Assembly: GCA_035236585.1 (NCBI GenBank)
Contig: CP141136.1
Coordinates: 48,749,136 to 48,813,135, forward strand
From: Warburgia ugandensis
Taxonomy: Eukaryota; Streptophyta; Magnoliopsida; Canellales; Canellaceae
Length of the DNA stretch: 64,000 nucleotides
Direction: 5' to 3'
The stretch's first letter is position 1; every line of letters begins with the position of its first letter. The translations under genes were made by a program, and so were the position numbers. The notes under the pieces are model-generated. The model ran no database searches and was not told the DNA's origin. It worked only from the letters and a program-made list of their open reading frames with translations. Positions 38,190 to 50,250 of the stretch are shown one piece after another.

Positions 38190-40188
38190 ATCCGTGCTTC
38201 ATCCAAGGGCTGCCATCCTCCTTATCTTTTTCCTTCCATATATCTCTCACCCCATAGAATTCCGCATGAACACCAAAGGGGGAGATGCCTCTTTTCTACA
38301 AAAATGGAGCTTCCCACCATTGGTTGGCCCAATCAAAAGTTGTTATATTTTCCCCTCCATCTCATCCCTTATTTCTTTCCTCCCCACACTCCAAATCTTT
38401 CCCACAAAATTTTGTTTTCCTTATGTTAATTCCACATGAAAATCTTTGAGGGAAGGAGTTCCATGCCCAGATCCTACAAAGTAGGAGCCTCCTTCCCACT
38501 CCATTCCTCTAAGATGGCCAATCCTTGCATGCCACCTACACCCCTTGATCTCTCTTTCCACTCTCACATTCTATCTCCTTCCCCACTTCTTTCTTTTTTC
38601 CCAACCACTTAGATTTATACATATTCTACCTAACAACATTTGCTATCATTTAATCCCCACCTTTGATTTAATCCACACCTAATTACCACCTTAGGATCAT
38701 AGTCTAACCAACTTAGAAGGCCAGACAACCAATAAAAAGTCCTAGGGTTCACAATGTGAGGTATCTTTTGGGTGGAGAGAGGAGGGTCCTAAAAAAGTGG
38801 CACCTCCATTCCCGTTAAAGAATTCCATGATTTTCTCTTTTCAACATTCAACTTTGATGCAGCGTTCATTTCTTACATGCCTTCACTTTGGAGTTCAAGT
38901 CTTATACATTTTGAGCTGTATTTCTCTTACCATTTTCTTCTTTAAAAGGTAGGCTTCTATTTTTCATCTTTCATCTTCTTTGCTTAGCCTTTGGTTCCAT
39001 TAAGTTCTAGCTTGCTCTCTTGAGAATTTACCTTGCTTTCCATTGGATTTTCCATTGATCTTCATGCTTGTTGGATTAGGAGACATTATCGGAGTTTTAT
39101 TTTGGGTTCTATATTGTGTAAAGCATAGTGTGCACCATCCTTGTAATCTAGCCTTAATACAATGAGATTTTGAAGATTAATGTTTCCATCCTTTGTTAGT
39201 GAAAGCTAGTGATTTTGTTATGTTTCCTTGTTTGCATGTTTCTAGTTCCTTAGTTTATCATTCAATCACTTTAGTAGTGCATCTTAGCCAAGACTCCAAC
39301 TCAACCAAAACCACCTATGTGCCATGCACTCAACCCATGGGCTAGGTGCAAGATTTTGAGGGTTTTAGTGGTTGATTGTGAGAGTTTGGTGGATGATTAT
39401 GGAAGTGTTCAAAGTGTTGTTTAATTCAGTCTATCTAAGGGTTAGTTTATTTCAATAATTGATTGAAGCTAGATTTAATTATATGTCACATGTTATGTGT
39501 TAGATGTTTTTTTTTTTTTCTAAGTCAAGTTTTTTTTATCAATTCTGTCCATGCACTTCCATTACTGGCATATATAGCTTTTAGCACCATATTTGCAAGT
39601 TTTCATAAGTAGGAATCACACTAGAATCATGGGTCCCACTCTAGGGTCATGCGCATGGTTCTAGATGTATTTCCTTAGAATTGTTGCATAGTATGTGATT
39701 GAATTAATCTTGCATATAAGTTTCCATTAACTTGTTGTGTGTTATTTAGATACTTTCTAATTTTCATGTTTAGAAAGTTTAGTTTAGGAATGTGGTTGAT
39801 TTGTTCCCTAATTTCCATATAGTAGTCCCTTAGTTAGATTTGCAATGTTTCCAAATTTCATGCTTAGAATATTAATTTAGGCAAGTTCTAAATATAGATG
39901 GTTTTAATCTTAGGAAATTTTTATTTTCATAAAGTGTGTTTTTAGGCACATTTCTAAGTTTAGTATGTTTTACTTTTAGCATGTATCCATAGTCCATGTT
40001 TAGATTTACGTTAAGTTTTCATTATTAGTTTAGGAAAAAATCCCACTATCTTTGGCTAGGTTAAGTAATTTAAGTAAGGAGCCACTATTATCACAAATTT
40101 GTTTGATTCCTCATGGGATAGACCTCCATCAGGTGAATTATGACAACCAATTTGTGTGCTTGTAGGTTTAACTTAAAAAGTCACTACA
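38190..40188 (+). mobile_element. 5' LTR of Athila-like element
   Basis: It shares the layout of the LTRs at 4879 and 44454: a zone of GC-rich hairpins (38280-38830, with ggaaggag and ctccttcc arms at 38453-38500), a leader near 38880-39160, then repeats of ttaggaaag-like sequence and a final cctcatgggatagacctcc segment. It ends cactaca at 40188 next to a primer site. The left border is not resolved; it begins somewhere between the LINE end and 38280. Confidence 0.6.
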
Positions 40189-40193
40189 AGTTT

Positions 40194-40211
40194 TTATCTT
40201 TGTTGCCAGGG
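40194..40211 (+). promoter_or_regulatory. Decayed primer binding site, tRNA-Asp type
   Basis: tatctttgttgccaggga lies six bases after the LTR end and is followed by attgcaatgg. It agrees with 12 of 18 bases of the usual Athila primer site complementary to tRNA-Asp; most differences are G-to-A or C-to-T. The position just past the LTR supports the call. Confidence 0.5.
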
Positions 40212-41589
40212 AATTGCAATGGTTTGTATAGTGGACCAACCTTAGATTATTTACCTCTAGTCTAGGTTTAGAGTGGATTAGTTTAGGATTTTTCATCATT
40301 TTTTCTATTTATTGCCATTTTTCCCTTATTGATCATATTTGTTAGATTTTAATGTGAGGAAAATTGGCAAAGGAGCGGCTATTATCCTGCGGGCCATGGC
40401 TTTATCAACATAGGTTAGGTTTTAATTGCTTTCCTAGATTAGGAGTTGAGTAAATTTGTCATGAGGTCCATTGTATTTTTAATTTTATTTAATTTTTAAA
40501 TGGGTTGTAATAATACGAGGCAAGTATTGGGTATGGTGGCCCACACTTGATCATCATTTAAACCCTCATGTGAGCGATCTTCACCCATATTTTTATTTTT
40601 CTAATATAAAGTACCCATAGTATAATATTGCATATGTGCATGATAGCATAAATCATATAGATTAGGATCATGCATTGACATATGTTGCATAATACTTAGG
40701 ACTGCTACAGTAGTTTTTGTACCTATTTAACAAAGGCTAGGTTGCATAGTTATAATGTCCCATCTATTGACCCTTTATTAAATGACCCTTTATTAAATAG
40801 CATATAGTTAATCATTTATTTGATGTTTTTTTTGCTTTACACATTTATAGCTTTATGAAGGAATGGAACTTAATGCTAATAGGGGCTCCACAGGAACCCT
40901 TACAAGATTAAGATTGAATTTCATCACTAAATCCTTGGCCCGCGGAGGAATCAATCAACATAGTTGTATGTCGTGATCCCACCACTTAAACTTTTAATTT
41001 TAAAATTAAGTAGCAATAGACTTAGGGTATGGAGCTCATAGGACCCTTTTAGAAGGATAGGATCTATTGTCACTCTGGTACCTTTTGAGCACTATGGTTA
41101 TAGAGGGTGTCCTAAAATCCAAGTAATTTTCCCACGCCTTCTGTTGACATTATTTGAGGTCTAAATGCCTCCTGGCATTATGAACCACTTTATAGTAGTA
41201 CCCAGCTGGTTAAACATAGTCAAATCTAGATAAAAAAGGAGTTGTCTGGATCTAAGTCTAAGAAGTTGCCACCTATACAGTAACGAAAGATAATCAAAAT
41301 ACAGCTCAATTAGTGATTACTAAGTTTGATTGCACATCACATAGAGTTATAGTTCGCATATATTTAAGACATTTAGTTAAGATTTAATGCAGTTTATTCA
41401 TGGTCATCGATCTCAGAACATAGACCTAGTACCTTTTGACCTAAAGATTGAATGCAACCTTAGGCAAGGGGTCAGAAGCAAAGATCTTATCTCTATGACT
41501 GCACTACCAACATATGTTGAGCGTGAATCTATTAGATATTTTTGTGTGCCACTCTAACTTAATACCCCATCCTATATAGCTTTACTTTC
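40212..41589 (+). other. Athila-like leader with a Tekay-like LTR fragment
   Basis: 40212-40560 is a T-rich untranslated leader with no frame. From about 40640 to 41330 the sequence parallels the middle of the LTR at 22602: the actatggttatagagggtgt and ttctgttgacattatttgagg region at 41092-41161 matches 25290-25360, and gaatggaacttaatgctaat matches 25083-25107. It is an internal LTR fragment without either end. 41340-41589 is degraded and may hold the start of gag. Confidence 0.5.
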
Positions 41590-42481
41590 AACAAACACAG
41601 ACCACTTTGAATTAAAGCAAGGAATCATATAGTTACTCCCCACTTTTTATGGTTGAGAGTGAGAGGATCTGTACCTACATATTAAGGAATTCCTTGATAT
41701 TTGTGCCACATTCAAGTTCCAAAAAAATTTTGATGACTTGATTAGGCTTATTTTATTCTTGTTCTCATTCAAGGAAAATGCCAAGACATGGCTAAATTCC
41801 ATGGAGGTAGGTTCCATAAATACAAGGGAACATTATCTATGAAGTTTTTGAACAAATTCTTCGCCATTCATAAGATGAATGCCCTTCATAGGAAAATTAT
41901 AAATTTCGAACAAAGGGATGATGAATAGTATTACGAATGCTGGGAAGGTGCAATGAACTACTACAAAAATGCTCACATCATGGATTTGAGAAATTATAAT
42001 AGGTTTAATACTTCTATGAGGCATTGACACCTCAAACTAGACAAATGGTTGATGCAGCATAGTGGAGGGGCCCTCATGCTAAAAGATGAGAGAGAGGCCT
42101 GAGAATTTTTCTAAACATTAGTAGATAATTCTTAGCAATGGGATTATTCTAATAGGAGAAAGAAGCAACCAGCCTCTAGAAAAAGGAGCCTATATGAGAT
42201 GGGAGAGTAGACATACTAGAAACTATGAGAGTAGACATACATGAAACTATGTTTCAGTCTCTCATTGCTGCAACATCTTTTAAGCCTCCATAGGAGGTTT
42301 TTTCTCTTTGTTCCAGTCCATCCCACATAACTGCAATCTATCCATCAAATAGAGCACTTAATGAATATCTAATAGAACAAGTGAATGCATTAAATGCGTA
42401 TCGCAATCTAGTAACAACTCGTATTCTAAGACCTATAAACCTAGATGGGCTAGGCATCCAAATTTTTCATGGTCGAAGAAT
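41590..42481 (+). pseudogene. Athila-like gag remnant, N-terminal part
   Basis: With several frame changes the plus strand reads the capsid-like gag domain of an Athila/Tat element: TDHFELKQGII, then YLHIKEFLDICATFKF, LIRLILFLFSFKENAKTW, a degraded middle, then TSN/TNG, SGGALMLKDERE and TLVDNS-like segments, ending PRWARHPNFSWSKN. Gag packages the element RNA into virus-like particles. Multiple stops rule out function. It is cut at codon level by the CACTA transposon at 42482 and resumes at 53887. Confidence 0.8.
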
Positions 42482-42508
42482 CACTACTACATAGGAGGCT
42501 TTTAAAGT
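42482..42508 (+). repeat. Left terminal inverted repeat of CACTA element
   Basis: Starts CACTACTACATAGGAGG and runs into CTTTTAAAGT; pairs with 53860-53886. Confidence 0.75.
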
Positions 42509-43635
42509 CAGCATAAAGAAGTCATTATTTTAACTACCGACTTCATAAATATTTCTCAAGTCATTTAGAATAAAATAACTTTAAAACTAAAGACTTATGA
42601 AGTTGTTTAGTAAAAAATGACTTCTTTAATTTGGAGCAAAGAGGAATTTTTTAGCAAGAAAGGACTTTTAAATTCGTTTGACTCAAACGACTTTAAAAGT
42701 GTATATTTTTAAAGTTGTTGACGTCTAAAAAACTTTAACAGTGATTTATTTTGAAGTTTTTTATTCATAAATAACTTTAAAGGTATAAAATTTTAAAGTA
42801 GTTTCAATTGAATGACTTCAATAGTATAGACTTATTTTAGCACAAAGAGGAATTTTGCATAGGAAAGGAGTTTTAAAGTCATTTAAGATTGAAGGACTTT
42901 TAAGATTGAAGGACTTTAACCTTCATTGACTTTTGAAGTCATTTAGTCCTAAACAACTTTAAAAGTCGTTGAGTTTTGAAGTAGTTTGCTCTTAAACAAC
43001 TTTAAAAGTCAAGACTTATGAAGTCGTTTATATGTAAATGACTTTAAAACTCCTTTCCAGCATAAAATTCCTCTGAGTGTCAAAATGTGTATACTTTCGA
43101 AGTTGTTTGACTCAAATGACTTCAAATGTTTATACTTTTAATGTCATTTATGATTAAATGACTTCAAAAATCCTTATTCTCCTATAAAATGTCAAAGTCA
43201 TCTCATTTTTTCCTACATCCAATGTTCATGTTTTTCTTCTCACGGGTAGCATGACGGCCTCCTCCTCTAGTCTTTGTGTTTGTCTCTGTCCTTTTACCCT
43301 TCAGGTTAGCTCTTAGTTCATGATATTCCCTTTCATGTGTTTATTTATATGTGTGTATGTATGTAAACAATGTGCAAATCAATGTTGAGTATCATAAAAA
43401 ATTGGTTTCATTGCATATTTATGTAAGATATTGTAAAGTACTAAATCAAATATATATATTTGAATTATCAATATATTAGTTTTTAAAGTCATTTTCTATA
43501 AACTACTTTAAAAGTAGGTGACTTTTAAAGTCATTTGTTGTAAACAACTTTAAAAGTATGTGACTTTTAAAATCGTTTGTTGTAAACAACTTTAAAAGTG
43601 GAACTTTTAAAGTCATTTGTTGTAAATGACTTTAA
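42498..43635. repeat. Left subterminal palindrome array
   Basis: About twenty copies, in both orientations, of a motif like ACTTTTAAAGTCRTTT. Many occur as facing pairs that form hairpins; the best is at 43603-43640 (CTTTTAAAGTCATTT, GTTGT, AAATGACTTTAAAAG, a perfect 15-bp stem). These are the likely transposase binding sites of the CACTA element. Confidence 0.75.
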
Positions 43636-44453
43636 AAGTGACCCACTCCTACTTAAGCTATTGTCTTCCCCAACTCCACATACGAAGAGAGGAAACCCCA
43701 TAAGAAAAAATAGAGAAGAAAAGGAAGAAGGGGAAGAAGAAGGACAAGGAGAAGAGGGAGGAAAGAGAGAAGTGGGGAGTAGCCATTCTTGCCAAAGAAG
43801 ACACATCACACAGGCAAGGAGAAGAAGTAGGGTTTTGGTGCCAAAGTTGGCAGGCCATTGACGAAGAAGACGACTTCTTGGATCAGATATCCAAAGTGAT
43901 CATCTCACTTAGCACGAAGAGCCTAACTTACTGGTAAGATCTAAGAAAACCCAAATCTTGATTTGAGTCGTTCAAGAATACCTGTGTAATCGTGGGATAT
44001 TCCTTTCCAAAATCCCAATGTTTTAAATCAAGACTAGATTGTGTAACATGTATCGCATACCAATTTTATAGTATAATACAAGATACCCAATAGAAAAAAT
44101 AAATTTTCTTATACTTAGTGTATTACATTAGGTAAGTCCTTGGTTATTTTAATGAGTAAAATAAATATATCATATTTTAAATATCTCCTTAGTATGATAA
44201 AAGTCATGCTATATTGCACCCCTTAAATTTAACTATATTAAGATTTTTCTATGAAATCACACCAAATAAATGCAAGAAACTAGAACATCTATATCAACTA
44301 AAGAGTTTGTGAAGTCCTTATAAATGAGACTAGTTACATATGCTAAATTTCTAGACTCATGATTTTACAGGCTAGAGCCATGGTAAGTCAGGAATCATAG
44401 AACAAGTCTTATGTCAACATAGTAGAGAAATTGGTTTATAACCATTTTAGAAC
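43636..44453. other. CACTA internal sequence, left
   Basis: A purine-rich AAGGAAGAAGG stretch (43700-43830) lies in opposite open frames of 66-87 codons with low complexity and no domain. A possible leader exon ending at tggtaagatc near 43931 would fit the start of a transposon gene, but nothing confirms it. The end of the segment is the LTR target site AGAAC. Confidence 0.35.
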
Positions 44454-47400
44454 TAATAATTGTTTAATTTTACATAAAAACCACCCAATTAGTTACCCAT
44501 GTGTTATAACTTATAGGGGTAAATTAGAGCTTTTAGACCAAAGTTCATAATACATGCATTTTTTTGACCTAATAACCCAAAAGGTTGTTATTTTTGTAGG
44601 TCCAGAAGCTAGTCTAAGCTAAGTATATGATTAATCATATTTTTTGAGGATTTAATTAGGATTTTTTACTTTTTGTCGAAAGTAAGATGTTGCTCCAATG
44701 GTTGAGATCAATCAAGATGAAATTGAAGATCAAGATCAAAAGATTTAGTCAAAGCCTCAAAAACATCACTTCAAGGCCAATATCATCTTTTGGACTAGTA
44801 ATGGATGTGCTTAAAGGAACTAAAGATGGCCAAAGTAGGCTCATCAAGTAAGCCATACATTCCCACCACCTTCACATGAAAGCCACTTAAACCACCTTAG
44901 CCATAAGGAATTCATGCCAAACTAGACAAGCATCTCAAGCTAAGGGTTGAAGCCAAGAAAACAAGCTAATGAAGCTTCCCAATCCGGCCATGAGCTTAGC
45001 CAATGAAGCCTTCAAAGTTAACCATTTAAGCCATCAAGTTAAGCTAAATGGAAGGCTAGGATTGGAGGAGATTCAAGAGAGTTGTCCATGAGTTATTTTG
45101 AATATGATTAAGGTAAAATCTATTAAAATAAGAGGGCATGTGGACCAATGGGATGAAAAAAACCAATTTTTAGAGTATTTCTCACTTTTTTCCTTACTTT
45201 TCATCATACCCTTAAGATGCACTACGAATTTCCAAAACTCTCACTCCTTCCACCTCTTAGGAAGCCACCCAACTAATAAAATATCTCCACCTAACACATC
45301 CCACCTCTTTCCTAACCTATCCACACCCACTTTCCTAAAATATAAGCATTCAATATTTTTTGGAAGGGGGGAGACACTCCTTCCTAAAATGGTGGCATCT
45401 CCCACCTACCTTCCATCTTAAGATAGCCAACAACTCCTCCCCACTGTCCTATTTGATTTCCATCCTTCTTCCCCATCCTAGCCCTTCAATTTGATCCTCT
45501 TTAATCTCCACCACACCTTAGTACTAGGTTACCCATGGAAAAAATAGGGTAAATCTTATAAAACTAGCCCAAAACCTAACCAAAACTAACTCTATTTTCA
45601 CCATTGTAAAAGGATATCTCCTCCATAGGAAGGAGACACCCACTTCATTCCAGCTCAATTCCTTCCTTTTGCTTGATGTTTTGTGATGTTTTTGGGTGTT
45701 GCTACAAACTTCCAAGTTTCATGCTTCTTCCTCAAGTGTTCAACCTAGGATTTGTGGGATTTTGATTCATCTTTAAAGATTGGTTAGCCTTTGCTAGGAT
45801 TTCTTTCTTTCCAAGGGAAGTCACCTTGAGTCTAGTTTTACCCTTTAACTTTCATTACATCTTTATTCTCTTTCAGTGCCCTTGATTTTCCAGCTTTGGT
45901 TATTTAAGTTCCATTTATTGTTGTCTTAGTTTTACATAGGATTCTCCTTTGATTTCAACCATACTTGTTCCTGAGTGAATGTTGAAACAATTGAAGAAGA
46001 GTTTGGCTTGTAATTGAGGTGTGATTTAGATTAAGTGAACATCATTGTAATAACATTTAAGTTTCAGATTTTGGTTACAAGTATGGAATGTTATGTTGAT
46101 GACTTTTTAGATGTGACTCAATGAGATTAGTGGAATTTTCAATTCACATTTGTGTCCAGCAGTAAATTAACTTTGTTTTTGAATGTTTGAATGCATTAGA
46201 AGTGATCAATTCCATGTTTTACATGTTATAGTCATTGAATGTTTCAATTACTATAATGCTAGAATTTCTTTGCATGAATGGTGTATGTATTTCCCTCACA
46301 ATACAATCTTGTTCACTTGACTTTTCAAGAGCCCAGTTAAATTGTTAGATAGCTTAGTTAATGTTAGAAATAGATTGCATCCTTAGGTTTCCAAACTAGT
46401 TGATTAAATTGACTCTTATCCTATGAATCATGCATACCATTCTATGGTTACATGTATGTTAATGGGTAGTTTCCTTTCATTATTGTTAGTAATTAGTTTC
46501 ATTTATTTTTCTAGTTTGATTGTAGTTAGATTATATTAGTTTGTATCTTAGTTAATTAGAAAGTAATCAAATTTGTCATGCTTGTTAAAATAGTTGATTT
46601 GGTTGCTTACTTTTCTTAATTTTGCATAATTAGGAAAGTAGTTTGTTTAAGCATGTTTCCAATAAAATTGATCAATTGCATTTTAGGAAATTTATTAATG
46701 TAACAGTCGCTATTTTAAATTCTAGAATAGTTAATTTTTATGAATTTTGGAAATTTGAGAATTTGAGAAATTTAGAGATGTAATCTCGAGTTAAAACCTC
46801 AAAATTTGAGATGTGTTCGAAAAATGGAGTCCCAACACCACTAAAAACGTTAAAATCGGAGATCAGAGTAAAAATGCTGAATTATTTTAAATTTAGTATT
46901 TAAATAAAACTATTTAGAAGGGAAAAATAGTCATTTCACATGTGGGGCCCACAAAAATCATCACAGTTATCCAAGTAGTGGGGTGATGATTACTAGTATT
47001 AAATGCTAGTCATCAAATATATATAGTAAAATAAAAATAAAAATAATATATATACATTTAATAGGGGGGAGTGCCTTAAATGCACTTCCCTCCCCCTTCT
47101 CTCATTCCTCGTGACTGGCCACCAGAAAACTACATCCCCAGCGACAATCCATGACGAGGACGCTGGACCCCTGCGTGCATTGGTGACGAAATGGCTGAGG
47201 TAGGCCATCTCTGTCCCTTTCGTCCCTACTATTTTCTTGTTTAGCGCCAAAAAATGGAGTGGATTGCTGTTTTTCGGTGGGTAATATGAGTTACTATTGC
47301 CCTCGGAATAAGTTGATGAAATGGTGTTAGATGAGAATTTGGACTGTTCATCTTATACGTGATGATGCAAGAAACAGACCCATGAAATTTCATGGTGATC

Positions 47401-47639
47401 GGACTACTAGCGACTTCTAAAAAACACAAAAACAATAGGATGAGGGTTTTTAGAAACGTGATAGAAATTGTGAAAAAATGGCAGATAATGAAGGAATTTG
47501 CAAAAATGGAGGGTGAAAATGGAATGCGCATGAAAAACTAGACAAAATCGTGTAAAAATATGAAAAATGGAGCACCTAAGTTCGTTAGTGATCGGATTCT
47601 GGCAGTTGTCTCTGGGGACGGTGAGCCAATTTGATCATT

Positions 47640-47960
47640 GTCCCTGGCAATGGCGACCTGCAATAGGGTGGCGAGCGAGCCAGACGGGGAGCAGCCACGA
47701 GACACGCGGCACCCATGTGACACATGGTGTAACTGCAGAGCTAAGCGTGTGTGATAATAGCATGCCACACGTCCCTGCTAGGCGCGACGTGTTGTACAAC
47801 ATGCGCACATGACGCAGGGGATTCGTGGTGTGACACACGCACTCCACGCGGTGCGGCATGCACGTGCCACACACGGGATGCATGGTGCGATGTACACACC
47901 ACGTGCACGACACGAGTGCAGCGCACATGCCCGCGCAGATGGCTCGCATGTAGCACATGC
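47640..47960. repeat. GC-rich alternating purine-pyrimidine tract with G-boxes
   Basis: The stretch is built of GCACGTG, CACATGC, ACACGC and similar words, unlike the AT-rich surroundings. CACGTG occurs at 47861-47866 and 47900-47905. The sister LTR has an equivalent tract at 58380-58700. Confidence 0.7.
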
Positions 47961-48789
47961 GCCGCATGTGAGGTGGGCCCCTTTTCCTGATTTTGAGTGT
48001 TTCTAACCATCCATTCATAAAAAATATGATTCTAGGAGCTATAGAGGTCCAAATCATGATCTGAAAGAGGGTTGTGATCGTCTCAACAACGCAGACCTAG
48101 ATTTATGCTAAAAATCTAGTTTAGAGTAACTTTTTAATAGCCAAACTCTTAAATACTATTAGATGATTTAGATCAAGCCGATCAATATACGATCAGGCCT
48201 TAGATTTTGGTTGTACACATCAAACATGAGATGATCTAGGAGATTTGAAGGGTAGATCTTATGGAATTGCCAAGAAAAAATGATCCTAACGATCAATCTG
48301 AGCAACTACCTTAGGATGTGCTGATCAAGAGTGATTGGACAGTGATATCGATACGTGATCATAAAGATACATGTGACACACTAGACAAATAGAAATTTTA
48401 GGGGTCATGATGAAAATGAGAGGCTTAACAATTAATGATGACTTATGATGTGACAGGTACATCAGGGCGTGCGACTTGATATCACTTACGCACCTGATTG
48501 GAGTACAACATTATTGAGGTAGGTGATTTCATTCGTGATTTTTCATGATTTCTTAAATCATGACTTAGTGATTGAAACTTTGAGGCATAGTTTTGTATGC
48601 CCTATCATGCTACATGAGATCATTTTTACTATGTATTATTGATATGCTTGCTACATCCCTTGTATATGTTTTATGCACTGTTTTGGTATATTTCAGTTAC
48701 ATTGACTTGACTATTGAGATGTTTGACATGTGGGAGTCTCTATGCCTTGATGAGTGAGACTATTGAGCTTGCGATGGGATGCATCCCCC

Positions 48790-49070
48790 TCCCCCCGTGA
48801 GTGGCTAAGTGCCCCTTGTGGGTGAAAGGGTAAAAGCGGGCGTGAAATGTGTCTTTCCGTGAGTGCCTGAGTGCCCCTTCTGGGTGAAAGTGTGCAAGGG
48901 TGAAACTGTGAAACGGTGAAAGTAGGCATGAAACGCTTCTTTCCATGAGTATCTGAGTGCCTAAGTGCCCCATGTGGGTGAAAGGGTGAAAGGTGAAAGC
49001 GGAACTGAAACGCACCTTTCTGTGAGTGCCTGAGTTCCCCGTTGTGGGTGAAAGGGTGAAAGCGGATGGT
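48790..49070. repeat. LTR minisatellite, about four units of 60-90 bp
   Basis: Each unit reads roughly gtgagtgcctgagtgcccc, then gtgggtgaaagggtgaaag, then cggnnntgaaacg and a ctttc end. Units start near 48797, 48857, 48945 and 49022. Length varies by insertion of extra gggtgaaa blocks. It is not seen at the same place in the sister LTR (59340-59740). Confidence 0.75.
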
Positions 49071-49374
49071 ATTGAGAGTTGACCCCACATTGTTGTGAAC
49101 GTACCTGAGACAGTCATAGGGCTTGACCATGTGTGATGTTTCAATGCTTTTGATATGCATTCGTGTTATTCTCTAGATATAGACTCAATTGGTTATGGCT
49201 TACTTGTATCTGCATATCTTTCTAGATTTTGCATGCTTGAAACCATGACTTATGTTGCCTCATCTATATCATGGATTTGGTATATTCTTCATCGTATGAA
49301 TATGAGGTTTTTGTGCCATGTTACTTCTTATCATTTTATATTGAATGTAAATCACCTACATGAGCATAGGTTGC

Positions 49375-49404
49375 TGAGGCATTGCCTTGTTTTGCAATGC
49401 CTCA
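49375..49404 (+). repeat. LTR stem-loop, TGAGGCATTGC type
   Basis: TGAGGCATTGC and GCAATGCCTCA form a perfect 11-bp stem around an 8-base loop, 514 bp before the LTR end. Compared with the TGAGATATTG copies, A-T and T-A pairs became G-C and C-G on both arms. Confidence 0.82.
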
Positions 49405-50250
49405 GAGTTGGAGCATGATAGTCAGAGAGGGAAGCAGGTGGAATAGCGCGGATTTGGACGAGGACCTGAGGACCCTATACTTTTTGGTATTCGAAGACAT
49501 AGTAGTATACGTCTTTAAACTGATATCGGGCTTTCGGTACTCTACTTAGATATTTGTATATTTTGATAGACTAGACCCATACCACTGTATAGTTTGCATA
49601 TGCTTACATATTGATGATGTGGTGATTTTGTAGGGACCTTGGAGCATTGGGACTTTTATTATCATCGTCTCTTTGCAGTTTGCATAATTTCTGATGGTTT
49701 TGTATTTAAGCATGCTTAGTGTGTCTGAAAGTGATTTGCTTCAGCATTGTAGTTTTGGGGGTAAATGACCCTCAGGGTTTTCCTTATTGGGTATTTTTCC
49801 ATGACACTATGCAAAATTTCTAAATATTTGAGTTTTATTTCAAGGATCCCACCATAATAATTTTTTTACTATTAATATATGTATTGGAAAAATATTTTAG
49901 AAAACTTAGGGCATCACAATTAATTAGGAAAGGCATAAAATTAAAAGTTTTTAATTTAGGAAAGTTTTAATTTTGAAAGTGCATGTTTTAGGAAAGTTTT
50001 CCATTTAGCATATTTCTTGTTTTGCTTAGTTTCCATTTCTTATTTTTCCTTAGTTTCTAATTTCACGTTTTACTTTCATTCTTAATTTAGGTAAAAAAAA
50101 ATTACTTCAATTTTAACTAGGTTAAATAGTTTAAAGTATGAACCACTAGCATTACATTAGTTCAACTCCTCATGGGATCGACCTCACTAGCATGCTATAT
50201 TGCAAATGATTCATGCACTTGTGAGTTTTAATTAAAACAACAACAAGAAC

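Larger units (their letters stand above)
46699..49918 (+). mobile_element. Tekay-like solo LTR (ATTAA duplication)
   Basis: It starts TGTAACAGTC and ends GGGCATCACA, with ATTAA at 46694-46698 and 49919-49923; 3220 bp, uninterrupted. It carries the U3 module (46829-46860), a G-box-rich tract (47640-47960), a minisatellite (48790-49070) and the stem-loop at 49375. It is a sister of the LTR at 57740-60592. Antisense frames of up to 149 codons at 47635-48057 and 48711-49160 follow the repeat structure and change meaning with each unit, so they are not taken as genes. Confidence 0.88.
44454..50245 (+). mobile_element. Athila-like solo LTR (AGAAC duplication) in the CACTA element
   Basis: It begins TAATAATTGTTTAATTTT (TG start changed to TA) and ends TTAAAACAACAACA. 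AGAAC stands at 44449-44453 and 50246-50250. It is a diverged full-length relative of the LTR at 4879-7282. A younger LTR at 46699-49918 splits it; own length is about 2.57 kb. The stretch at 45098-45421 carries the same ggtggcatctcccacc hairpin. No gag or pol belongs to it, so it is a solo LTR. It shows that this LTR family was still moving after the CACTA had inserted. Confidence 0.85.

Noticed and set aside
43598..43861. Glu/Lys-rich 87-codon frame in the CACTA interior
   Set aside because: It is low complexity from a purine-rich tract, opposite another open frame, with no similarity to a transposase.
47635..48057. Antisense frame of 140 codons rich in C, H, M and R
   Set aside because: Several frames on both strands are open across the same GC-rich alternating tract, which explains them by composition.
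48711..49160. Antisense frames of 149 and 134 codons
   Set aside because: They follow the minisatellite units; both frames are open, and unit length is not a constant multiple of three.
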